A model generated the notes under the pieces. The model was not told where the DNA came from and ran no database searches. It saw only the letters and a program-made list of their open reading frames with translations. A DNA stretch of 64,000 nt, from IMG/VR virus record IMGVR_UViG_3300032236_001503, positions 62,001 to 126,000 of that record; one strand, 5' to 3'. Of the stretch, positions 52,953-60,090 are shown piece by piece (within the stretch, counting starts at the first letter, position 1; every line of letters starts with the position of its first letter). The stretch is from a virus. The position numbers and the translations under genes are program-made.

Positions 52953-54620
52953 ATGAGTACCGAAACGCAGAATTCCGACATTTATTGGCTTAACAAAGAT
53001 TCTAGAAAGTTCCTTCAAAGAGGTTATTTGTTAGAAGGCGAAACACCAGAGCAAAGAATTCATGATATTGCAAAAACAGCCGAAAAGTTTTTAATCAAAA
53101 CTGGCTTTGCAAAAAAGTTTGAGAACTATATGCACAGAGGATTTTATTCTCTCGCATCTCCTATTTGGTCGAACTTTGGTCGCAAGAGGGGTCTTCCTAT
53201 TTCTTGTTTTGGTTCTTATATTGAAGATACTATTGAAAGTATCTTAGGAACTAAACACGGAGAAGTAGCTGTAATGACAAAGACAGGCGGTGGAACTTCT
53301 GGATATTTTGGAGAAATAAGAGGAAGAGGAGAGTCGATTTCTTCTAATGGTGAATCTACTGGTTCTGTCCATTTTATGGAGAGTTACAATAAACTAATGA
53401 ATGTAGTTTCTCAAGGTAATGTAAGAAGAGGTAGCTTTGCTGCATATCTACCAATTGACCATAAAGATATTGAAGAATTTTTAAAAATTCGCTCGGAAGG
53501 AAATGAGATACAAGATCTATCTATCGGTGTGTGTGTTTCTGATGAGTGGATGAAGTCCATGCTTGATGGCGATAAGGAAAAAAGAAGAATTTGGGGTCTT
53601 GTTATCAAGAAGCGTTTTGAATCGGGTTATCCTTATATCTTCTTTAAAGACAATGCAAATAATCAAGCACCGCAAGTTTATAAAGATAAAGGATTAACAA
53701 TTCACCATAGCAATCTTTGTAGCGAAATCATGCTTCCTAATTCACCAGATGAATCATTTGTTTGTGATTTATCATCAATGAATCTTGAGCGTTGGGAAGA
53801 ATGGAAGGATACTGATGCAGTCGAAACGATGATTTGGTTTTTGGATGCAGTGATGGAAGAGTTTATTGAAAAAACCGAAGGGATGAAATTCATGGAAGCT
53901 GCTAGAAAGTTTGCTATTCGTCATCGTGCATTAGGTCTTGGTGTTCTCGGTTGGCATTCACTTTTGCAATCCAAGATGATTGCATTTGAATCGATGGAAG
54001 CAAAGTTCCTTAATGGAACTATTTGGAAAACTATCCGTGAAAGAGCAGATAAGGCAACAGCTGAACTTGCTCAAAAATACGGTGAACCAGATATCCTTCA
54101 AGGATATGGTCGTAGAAACACAACTACGCTTGCTGTTGCACCCACAACATCTTCCTCATTTATTCTGGGGCAAGTATCTCCAAGCATTGAACCTAACAAT
54201 AGTAACTACTATGTTAAGGATCTTGCTAAAGGAAAGTTCTCATATAAGAATCCTTATCTTAAGAAACTTTTGAAAGAAAAAGGTAAAAATGATGATGATA
54301 CTTGGCTTGATATTCTCAAGCATAGTGGATCGGTTCAGCATTTAGATTTTCTTACGCAAGAAGAAAAAGATGTATTTAAGACATTTGAAGAAACATCTCA
54401 AAGGGAAATTATCATTCAAGCTGCTGGTAGACAAAGGTATATTGATCAGGGTCAAAGTTTAAACATGCTTATCCCTGCTGGTACACCCCCTAAAGCAGTT
54501 AATGAGCTTATCATCTTTGCTTGGGAAAATGGAATCAAGAGTCTTTATTATCAAAGATCTACCAATCCAGCCAAAGAATTAGCTAGATCAATTATGACTT
54601 GCAAATCATGTGAAGCATAA
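52953..54620 (+). CDS. nrdA: Ribonucleotide reductase, large subunit NrdA (class I)
   Basis: 555 residues, short for the family (about 750) because the N-terminal ATP-cone regulatory domain is missing. Active-site Cys are in LPISCFGSY and FVCDLSSMNL; the radical loop is HHSNLCSEIMLP (N, C, E); the C-terminal redox pair is CKSCEA. An in-frame TTG at 52905 would add 16 residues. Lack of the ATP cone suggests loss of overall dATP inhibition, as expected in a phage. Confidence 0.9.
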   Translation: MSTETQNSDIYWLNKDSRKFLQRGYLLEGETPEQRIHDIAKTAEKFLIKTGFAKKFENYMHRGFYSLASPIWSNFGRKRGLPISCFGSYIEDTIESILGTKHGEVAVMTKTGGGTSGYFGEIRGRGESISSNGESTGSVHFMESYNKLMNVVSQGNVRRGSFAAYLPIDHKDIEEFLKIRSEGNEIQDLSIGVCVSDEWMKSMLDGDKEKRRIWGLVIKKRFESGYPYIFFKDNANNQAPQVYKDKGLTIHHSNLCSEIMLPNSPDESFVCDLSSMNLERWEEWKDTDAVETMIWFLDAVMEEFIEKTEGMKFMEAARKFAIRHRALGLGVLGWHSLLQSKMIAFESMEAKFLNGTIWKTIRERADKATAELAQKYGEPDILQGYGRRNTTTLAVAPTTSSSFILGQVSPSIEPNNSNYYVKDLAKGKFSYKNPYLKKLLKEKGKNDDDTWLDILKHSGSVQHLDFLTQEEKDVFKTFEETSQREIIIQAAGRQRYIDQGQSLNMLIPAGTPPKAVNELIIFAWENGIKSLYYQRSTNPAKELARSIMTCKSCEA

Positions 54621-54627
54621 ATATAAT
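54599..54627 (+). promoter_or_regulatory. Early promoter for HNH protein gene
   Basis: TTGCAA, 17 bases, TATAAT (perfect -10), ending 9 bases before ATG 54637; it overlaps the end of nrdA. Confidence 0.5.
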
Positions 54628-54636
54628 AGTTAGATT

Positions 54637-55224
54637 ATGAGTCATCTTAATAGAACTACAGTTCTGGTGCTTAATCGCAACTGGCAAGCTATTCACGTTA
54701 AATCGCCAGCGGAAGCATTGTCGATGATGTATACTGATGCCGCAACCGGATTAGATATATTAGGAGAGGATCAAATGGTTCCATATCGTTGGAAAGATTG
54801 GATTAAGTTACCAAAGGACGACGATTCTGATTACGTATCAACTGTTAATGGCAATATCAAAATACCAAAAGTAATTGTGCTTTGTAAATTTAATAAAGTT
54901 CCGATGAAAAGACCTAAGTTCTCCCTGAGTGGCGTTTGGAATCGTGACAATGGTATTTGTCAATATACGGGTAAAAAACTTTCAAAGAACGAAGGTAATG
55001 TTGATCACGTTATGCCAAGAAGTAGAGGTGGTAAAACTGATTGGAGTAATTGTGTTCTTGCTCATAAAGAAGTTAATGCGCAAAAAGCCAATAGAACACC
55101 AGAAGAAGCTGGTTTAAAGCTCATTAAACCACCAGCTATTCCTAGGCATATGCCGACAACATTCTATATTAAAAATAAACATAATATCAAGGAATGGGAT
55201 ATGTTCCTTAATTTTGAATCATGA
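54637..55224 (+). CDS. HNH endonuclease-like protein
   Basis: 195 residues. The N-terminal part TTVLVLNRNWQAIHVKSPAE is the domain found ahead of HNH in many bacterial and phage proteins. The HNH core is NVDHVMPRSRGG, then WSNCVLAHKEVNAQK. The first zinc knuckle, usually CxxC, reads CQYTGKKL with Thr for the second Cys, so metal binding may be altered. It sits after nrdA, a common site for homing endonucleases, but its layout is that of free-standing HNH proteins. Confidence 0.8.
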   Translation: MSHLNRTTVLVLNRNWQAIHVKSPAEALSMMYTDAATGLDILGEDQMVPYRWKDWIKLPKDDDSDYVSTVNGNIKIPKVIVLCKFNKVPMKRPKFSLSGVWNRDNGICQYTGKKLSKNEGNVDHVMPRSRGGKTDWSNCVLAHKEVNAQKANRTPEEAGLKLIKPPAIPRHMPTTFYIKNKHNIKEWDMFLNFES

Positions 55225-55625
55225 AAAGCTGGGAACAATACGCATATGATCTTGCCATAGTCGCTGCGAGTAAGTCTAAAGATCCTTATGTAAAAGTTGG
55301 ATGTTGTTTACTCAGAGATGACAATAGTGTTGCATCTTTAGGTTATAATGGATTTCCTGCTGGTATGCTAGAGGATTGGTCGGATCGTGATGAACGCAGA
55401 AAATACGTTGTTCACTCTGAAATTAATGCACTTCGTTATATTAAACCTAATGAGTGCTATTTAGCTGCGACAACACTCCTCCCCTGCAATGATTGTTTAA
55501 AATCTCTTGCATCCTATGGGATTAAGAAGATCATATACGGCGAGGTCTATAAACAAGACCCATCAACTCTTGAACTAGCTAAAAAGTTCGGAATTGAATT
55601 AGTCAATATCGTGTCTGTAGACTAA
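55221..55625 (+). CDS. cd: dCMP deaminase
   Basis: 134 residues. Zinc motifs are VVHSEINAL (HxE) and TLLPCNDCLKSLA (PCxxC), in the order of deoxycytidylate deaminases; the N-terminus SWEQYAYDLAIVAASKSKDP and GYNGFPAGM are also typical. It converts dCMP to dUMP, the ThyX substrate. Starts in an ATGA overlap with the HNH gene; the 3' end overlaps the convergent gene by 27 bases. Confidence 0.92.
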   Translation: MKSWEQYAYDLAIVAASKSKDPYVKVGCCLLRDDNSVASLGYNGFPAGMLEDWSDRDERRKYVVHSEINALRYIKPNECYLAATTLLPCNDCLKSLASYGIKKIIYGEVYKQDPSTLELAKKFGIELVNIVSVD

Positions 55626-55946
55626 TACGTTAGCTACCTTCACAATATGTTCTTCTGCTGATGTAATCAGATCTTGCATCCAAGGTTCAATCACACTACC
55701 TTTCTTTATTGCATCAACTGCCTGATGAGCATGCGCAACAACCGAGCGTAGGCGAGTTTCAACCATACGGATTTTTTCATGTTCTAAATTTTCTAAATTT
55801 TCACCATCTTCTAAGTGTTCAGATGGTTCGATATCCTTACTGAAGTCACTATCATCTTCATGATGTGAATGCTCTTCTGGTGCAACTTCAAAGGAAGCAA
55901 CTTCTTCATATGCTTCCATTAAACTTCTGATATCTTTTTTATTCAT
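55599..55946 (-). CDS. Acidic protein, possible prohead core component
   Basis: 115 residues. N-terminus MNKKDIRSLMEAYEEV is a short helix of the targeting-peptide type; residues 20-55 are very acidic with His (EEHSHHEDDSDFSKDIEP). The C-terminal half is helical (MVETRLRSVVAHAHQAVDAI, EPWMQDLITSAEEHIVKVAN), a pattern I associate with conserved small proteins of large phages. Own late-type promoter. Overlaps the dCMP deaminase gene. Confidence 0.65.
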   Translation of the reverse strand: MNKKDIRSLMEAYEEVASFEVAPEEHSHHEDDSDFSKDIEPSEHLEDGENLENLEHEKIRMVETRLRSVVAHAHQAVDAIKKGSVIEPWMQDLITSAEEHIVKVANVLVYRHDID

Positions 55947-55952
55947 ATGGAA

Positions 55953-55960
55953 TATTTACC
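55953..55960 (-). promoter_or_regulatory. Late-type promoter for 55946 gene
   Basis: GGTAAATA on the minus strand, 6 bases before the ATG at 55946; the same form as upstream of the sheath gene. Confidence 0.45.
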
Positions 55961-55976
55961 CATATGAGTAACAAAA

Positions 55977-56225
55977 TCAGAAATTTATTTTTATAGTCGT
56001 ATAAGTTCTAACTCTGTTAATACTGTTAAAATTATTATAATCTAATAAATTTTCGCCAGTTAATTTAACTTCAAATGTTTTATGTTTAGATACTTGTAAA
56101 AAGTAAAGATTCTCTAACCTATCTTGCGCATAATCCTTTATAGGTAAATTAATATAATTTATTTCATTAGTATCTGCAAAACAGATACTGGTAAAAAATA
56201 TATTACATATGAGTAATAACCTCAT
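55977..56225 (-). CDS. Small secreted protein with signal peptide
   Basis: 82 residues. MRLLLICNIFFTSICFADTN is a clear signal peptide with likely cleavage after CFA. The mature part of about 65 residues is polar with no recognised motif. ATG 56225 lies inside the 3' end of the macro domain gene (23-base overlap). A periplasmic or surface role during infection is inferred from export only. Confidence 0.55.
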   Translation of the reverse strand: MRLLLICNIFFTSICFADTNEINYINLPIKDYAQDRLENLYFLQVSKHKTFEVKLTGENLLDYNNFNSINRVRTYTTIKINF

Positions 56226-56598
56226 GAAACTCTTTCGGAATAATAACATTATTTGGATGGTTTTTAAACATTGGAGCAATATCTTCAGGCGTATATCCTG
56301 CTAAACCACAACCAATTTGAGTTACTAAAAAGGTTTTATCTGAGTTTTCTTTAGCATATTCCAAGAAATCAATAACATATTCTTCAATTCTGGTTAATGG
56401 AAGAGTCCAAATCATTTCATCTTTAGTTGGGATTGCATAACATTGCCCAGTGATACCTATACCAACTCCCATTTGAGCACCAAATTTTTCTCTTGCGAGT
56501 TTAGCTGCTCCTGCACCATGAACACCTTTGAGATTTGAACCAAATACAAAAATCTCATTTGCTTTAAGTTCGTTTATATAGTTATCTGTGTATTTCAT
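56203..56598 (-). CDS. Macro domain-like ADP-ribose-binding protein
   Basis: 131 residues. IFVFGSNLKGVHGAGAAKLAREKFGA (about 16-41) and TFLVTQIGCGLAGYTPEDIAPMF (about 89-111) are the two ligand loops of a phage-type macro domain family. Such domains bind or hydrolyse ADP-ribose products, which in phages may undo host ADP-ribosylation or signalling. ATG overlaps the methyltransferase stop by 4 bases. Confidence 0.8.
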   Translation of the reverse strand: MKYTDNYINELKANEIFVFGSNLKGVHGAGAAKLAREKFGAQMGVGIGITGQCYAIPTKDEMIWTLPLTRIEEYVIDFLEYAKENSDKTFLVTQIGCGLAGYTPEDIAPMFKNHPNNVIIPKEFHEVITHM

Positions 56599-57578
56599 AT
56601 TTTTTTAAAAACAAAAACTGGTTCATATTTGAATCCACCTTTAGTGATACTGGAAAGTTGAAGTTTAAGAGTTTCAATCAATTCAAATCCTTCTTCCTGT
56701 GCAATTCTAACAGTATCTGCCTCCAGTGTATTATGCGTTATTACGTTGGCTACGTTCAATATCATATGTCCAGTTGATTTAAGACAACTATAACAGTTTT
56801 GTATGGTCTTACGCAAGAAGTTTTCATTCCAAGATTGAACATTATCATATGCCATATAACTCTGGGTTGCTTCATCAGAATACTTTTCAGTATTAAAATA
56901 CGGTGGTGATGTAAAGCATAAATCAACATCTTGTGAAAATAAGAATTTATCTTCACTTCCTCTTTTCTGGATAAGAGAAAACATATTCATATATTGAAAA
57001 TCTTCCTGCATTTGCTGTAAACCATTAAACGTTTCGGTGCAAGGATCAGTACCATAATAAAACTTCACTACACCGCTTGCTAATGCCCCTAGGAACCTCC
57101 CACCAAAGCCACATGACATATCCCATACAATTCCATCTCCTGCATATTTACGATAAATTCCAGCGGCTGCTGATGGTCTGAAATTTGATACGGATTGAAC
57201 ACCAGAATGACTTCTGAGAGCTTTTCTAATTTGAGAATCAGTCATTGAACCATCTGGTTTTAGCATTGGAAACCCACCTCTTTTTAGTCTTCTCTCGACC
57301 GCTTTTTTAAGAAGATCTTTATCATTAAAAACTTCCATTGGTGTTTTCATATTCCTAGTCTTCACACTCCATGCATGAGGGAAGTATGACCAAGCTAAAC
57401 CCAATCCATGCATGGTTTGTCTAACTGTATCACCTTGGATTATCTTAGATAAATCATACTTCTTAATCTTTTCCAATTCCTTTTTCTTCTCATTTAGTGA
57501 GAATTCATAATATGGGAATCCCCTGCTTAATACATAAGCATAGGCGGTATCCAATACGCTACTATCAAATGTGTACAT
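56595..57578 (-). CDS. DNA methyltransferase (N4/N6 amino type)
   Basis: 327 residues. SAM motif I is IVWDMSCGFGGRFLGAL (about 151-167). The catalytic motif IV is LCFTSPPYFN (TSPPY), the form most often seen in N4-cytosine enzymes but also in N6-adenine ones. VFVFKK closes the protein. No restriction nuclease lies beside it, so it more likely protects or marks phage DNA. Its start overlaps the upstream gene by 14 bases. Confidence 0.8.
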   Translation of the reverse strand: MYTFDSSVLDTAYAYVLSRGFPYYEFSLNEKKKELEKIKKYDLSKIIQGDTVRQTMHGLGLAWSYFPHAWSVKTRNMKTPMEVFNDKDLLKKAVERRLKRGGFPMLKPDGSMTDSQIRKALRSHSGVQSVSNFRPSAAAGIYRKYAGDGIVWDMSCGFGGRFLGALASGVVKFYYGTDPCTETFNGLQQMQEDFQYMNMFSLIQKRGSEDKFLFSQDVDLCFTSPPYFNTEKYSDEATQSYMAYDNVQSWNENFLRKTIQNCYSCLKSTGHMILNVANVITHNTLEADTVRIAQEEGFELIETLKLQLSSITKGGFKYEPVFVFKKI

Positions 57579-57747
57579 TATCCTTGGATATCAAATTAGG
57601 ATTAAACTCAATAATTCTAGAAATTATACCAATTATATCCCTAGGTGTAATGGTAGAAACCCAATCACAATCATCACATATACGATCAACTTCATCCATG
57701 TAAAGATTGTAAAGTTTTTCTCTATCTATTTTAATATCTTCAAACAT
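57565..57747 (-). CDS. Small hypothetical protein
   Basis: 60 residues, acidic and helical, with ICDDCDW (a CxxC) in the middle. It overlaps both neighbours (8 and 14 bases), typical of a real gene in this operon. Not recognised. Confidence 0.55.
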   Translation of the reverse strand: MFEDIKIDREKLYNLYMDEVDRICDDCDWVSTITPRDIIGIISRIIEFNPNLISKDNVHI

Positions 57748-58054
57748 TTTTAAGTCCTTTGAAAATTGGATCATCCTTTAAAGCTTCTTTCAATTTATTA
57801 TTAATGACATCATTAATAGAAATATCTTTATCACAAGATTCTTTAATTAAGAAGTGAAGAAGTTCGACGGGCCATTCTTCCAAATCAAGCTCCATTTTTA
57901 CAAATGGAATTAACTGAACAGATCCATCATCAAGAGCTTTGAACTCAAATTTTTGACCTTTCTCCCAACCAAATTCCTCAATCTCTTCATCAGTAAACTG
58001 AATGTAGACATCATTTGTCGGTACTACCTTTTTAATAAAAGTTTTAGCAACCAT
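57740..58054 (-). CDS. Hypothetical protein with AbrB/MazE-like N-terminus
   Basis: 104 residues. VYIQFTDEEIEEFGWEKGQKFEFKALDDGSVQLIPF has the strand-turn-strand pattern of SpoVT/AbrB-type DNA-binding domains, followed by a helical part (LEEWPVELLHFLIKESCDK). ATG 58054 is preferred over 58105, which would lie far inside the upstream gene. It may be a small regulator; nothing pairs with it as a toxin. Confidence 0.65.
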   Translation of the reverse strand: MVAKTFIKKVVPTNDVYIQFTDEEIEEFGWEKGQKFEFKALDDGSVQLIPFVKMELDLEEWPVELLHFLIKESCDKDISINDVINNKLKEALKDDPIFKGLKNV

Positions 58055-58064
58055 TGATGATTTA

Positions 58065-58391
58065 TTATTTGTTGTTTTCTTTAATTTGCTTTTTTGCTTC
58101 TTCATAGTTTAATTTTATATCTTTAACCGCCTGATCCTTATAGAGATCAAATTTACTCTCAAACAAATAATAATCGGTGAAATCACGAGCCGTAAATTTA
58201 GGAAGTGGTTTTTCGTGTTTCTTTATCTTCTCAATATGAAAGAAATAATGATATCCTAAAAGTAAACCAAGGATAAAAATTCCAGCGATTACAGTTTTAA
58301 ATGCGCCAGCAATAACTCTTTCAATTAACCAAAGAGATAGAATAATAAGAAAAGCTAGAATTACAATTTCAAGAGGGTTATCTAAGTTCAT
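58065..58391 (-). CDS. Small membrane protein
   Basis: 108 residues with hydrophobic helices at about 6-26 (LEIVILAFLIILSLWLIERV) and 28-50 (AFKTVIAGIFILGLLLGYHY), then a charged cytoplasmic tail of about 55 residues. Starts in an ATGA overlap with the APS-kinase-like gene. Not recognised. Confidence 0.7.
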   Translation of the reverse strand: MNLDNPLEIVILAFLIILSLWLIERVIAGAFKTVIAGIFILGLLLGYHYFFHIEKIKKHEKPLPKFTARDFTDYYLFESKFDLYKDQAVKDIKLNYEEAKKQIKENNK

Positions 58392-58957
58392 AAAATATTT
58401 GGATTTGTGATACGATTATAGACTATATCAACTGCCCTGTCAACTGTCATTTTACCATAAGCTGTTGATCTCGGATGTATTCTTACTTCAGGAAATTCTG
58501 GTACTTCATAAGGTGAATCAATTCCGGTAAAATCTTTAATCTCACCTGCACGAGCTTTTTTATATAAACCTTTAGGATCTCTCTCTTCGCATATTTCTAA
58601 CGGCGTATCCATATAAACTTCTATAAATCTAGCGTTACAATATTTTGTAAGAATATCTCTAGCAATATCCCTCATTTCTTTTAATGGTGAAATTAGAGCA
58701 ACAATTACAACTTCTGTTTTTTGAAATTGAAACATATTACTTGCCATGTAAACTACATTATTAACAAATTGTTTTCTATCCTCTATAGTGAAACCATAAT
58801 CTCTTCCCTTATTTTCTTTTAAATATTTTCTAACGTCATCACCATCCAAAACACCAATTTTCACTCCATCGGCTTTTAAACGAGCTTCTAAAGCTTTAGC
58901 AACTGTTGTTTTACCGGAACCCGATAATCCAGTTAACCATATGACTGCCTTCTCCAT
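58388..58957 (-). CDS. cysC: Adenylylsulfate (APS) kinase-like protein
   Basis: 189 residues, the normal CysC length. P-loop WLTGLSGSGKTT (7-18), LDGDDVRKYL (about 39-48), GFTIEDRKQFVNNVVYMA and a C-terminal TGIDSPYEVPEFPEVRI are the family blocks. The enzyme phosphorylates APS to PAPS, the sulfate donor. ATG 58957 follows the upstream stop by 1 base. No sulfotransferase is recognised here, so the product may feed another enzyme or the protein may act on another substrate. Confidence 0.88.
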   Translation of the reverse strand: MEKAVIWLTGLSGSGKTTVAKALEARLKADGVKIGVLDGDDVRKYLKENKGRDYGFTIEDRKQFVNNVVYMASNMFQFQKTEVVIVALISPLKEMRDIARDILTKYCNARFIEVYMDTPLEICEERDPKGLYKKARAGEIKDFTGIDSPYEVPEFPEVRIHPRSTAYGKMTVDRAVDIVYNRITNPNIL

Positions 58958-58958
58958 A

Positions 58959-59294
58959 TTATCCTCCAAGTCTACTATCAAAATCTGCTTGTTCACCAGC
59001 TTCGCAGACAGTCTCCCACAAAGAATCAATAGTGTGACAAATTTCTACTTTCTTTCTCCCAACTTTTTTATAAGCTTTATTTTTTTTACCACTGAGACCT
59101 TCCCTTTCATATAGATACCAATCAATCCATCCCAATTGATCTGGGTTGAATGATGCCTTGAATAATTCATCAATTGCATGTTCATAGTTCTCATCATATT
59201 GCATGAGATCGACACCAAGTTTGTAGAGTTCATGAGATCTCTTACGTGCAACCTGAAGGTTTAAGATAATCTTTTCGAATGAATGTTTTGTCAT
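58959..59294 (-). CDS. Conserved phage hypothetical protein
   Basis: 111 residues, helical N-terminus (SFEKIILNLQVARKRSHELY) with LGWIDWYLYEREGL and a basic KKVGRKKVEI stretch ending in LWETVCEAGEQ. It resembles conserved small proteins of large phages with no known role. Overlaps the upstream gene by 4 bases. Confidence 0.7.
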   Translation of the reverse strand: MTKHSFEKIILNLQVARKRSHELYKLGVDLMQYDENYEHAIDELFKASFNPDQLGWIDWYLYEREGLSGKKNKAYKKVGRKKVEICHTIDSLWETVCEAGEQADFDSRLGG

Positions 59295-59521
59295 TTGTCT
59301 AAATTTAAATTTTGCTCATCGATAAGTTGCCAAAGCTCATCTCTTACTAGTTGAAAAGTATCAATGTCGGCTTGTGGCATTTCATCACTAGCATATTTGA
59401 TACTATTTCTCAAGTATTGATCTAAGTTCCAAAGAATGGAATAATACTTTCCAGCATTAGTAGCAGTTTCGAATTCATCCTGCTCTTCTGGTAAATTAAA
59501 TTCTAGGATTGCTTTTGGCAT
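59291..59521 (-). CDS. Conserved small phage protein
   Basis: 76 residues: MPKAILEFNLPEEQDEFE, then YYSILWNLDQYLRNSIKYAS, a strand followed by a helix. I recognise this pattern from many phage genomes but know of no function. ATG 59521 lies 1 base after the upstream stop. Confidence 0.8.
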   Translation of the reverse strand: MPKAILEFNLPEEQDEFETATNAGKYYSILWNLDQYLRNSIKYASDEMPQADIDTFQLVRDELWQLIDEQNLNLDK

Positions 59522-59522
59522 A

Positions 59523-60083
59523 TTATATATTTTTTTTAATTTGTGGAAACCACCTATAATCAAAAACCCAATTAGCCTTTCCGTTTCCCTTTGTATCATT
59601 TATACGATTTTGTAAAATATGTTTTTTTGCTTTATTTTCAGATATAAGCTCAAGAATATGATGCATGCTTGTTATTCTAATTTCTCTATCTTCCATCCAA
59701 TCGTTATACATGATATCAAACACTAAAATAAAATAAGGATAATTTTTATATCTTTGAACATCTTTATCATTCATTGTAATTGCATATCTGCTTTCGATAT
59801 TATATAAATCAAATGCTTTATAAAAAGGTGTTCTAATTGTTTTTAAATCTGAAGGGAATGCAGTCCATATATCATGAGTATAAGGATTAGTTTCCTTTTC
59901 TTTATTTTTCTTAATTATAATATTATAATTTTTAGCATGATTATCAAGAAAATCTTTTTCTTGATCTTCACCAAATTTACACCATGCTTTTTTATCTTCT
60001 ACATCTTTGGCGGGATTATAAATTCCATTAAAAATAGGTTGATTATTTTTATTCCAAGGTTTAACTTCATATTTATTACTCAT
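59523..60083 (-). CDS. Hypothetical protein, possible nuclease fold
   Basis: 186 residues. EDQEKDFLDNHAKNYNIII, then PYTHDIWTAFPSDLKTIRTPFYKA, recalls a PD-(D/E)XK-like arrangement (Glu, then D-x18 or so, then D-L-K), but this is a weak resemblance. The C-terminus is basic. It follows the ATPase gene by 7 bases. Otherwise unrecognised. Confidence 0.6.
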   Translation of the reverse strand: MSNKYEVKPWNKNNQPIFNGIYNPAKDVEDKKAWCKFGEDQEKDFLDNHAKNYNIIIKKNKEKETNPYTHDIWTAFPSDLKTIRTPFYKAFDLYNIESRYAITMNDKDVQRYKNYPYFILVFDIMYNDWMEDREIRITSMHHILELISENKAKKHILQNRINDTKGNGKANWVFDYRWFPQIKKNI

Positions 60084-60090
60084 ATTAATA

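Noticed and set aside
54637-55224. HNH gene as a homing endonuclease or group I intron
   Set aside because: nrdA upstream is complete with all active-site residues and shows no interruption; nothing resembling intron structure was seen.
57740-58054. AbrB/MazE-like protein as an antitoxin of a toxin-antitoxin pair
   Set aside because: No PemK/MazF- or PIN-like toxin beside it; neighbours are a small acidic protein and a membrane protein.
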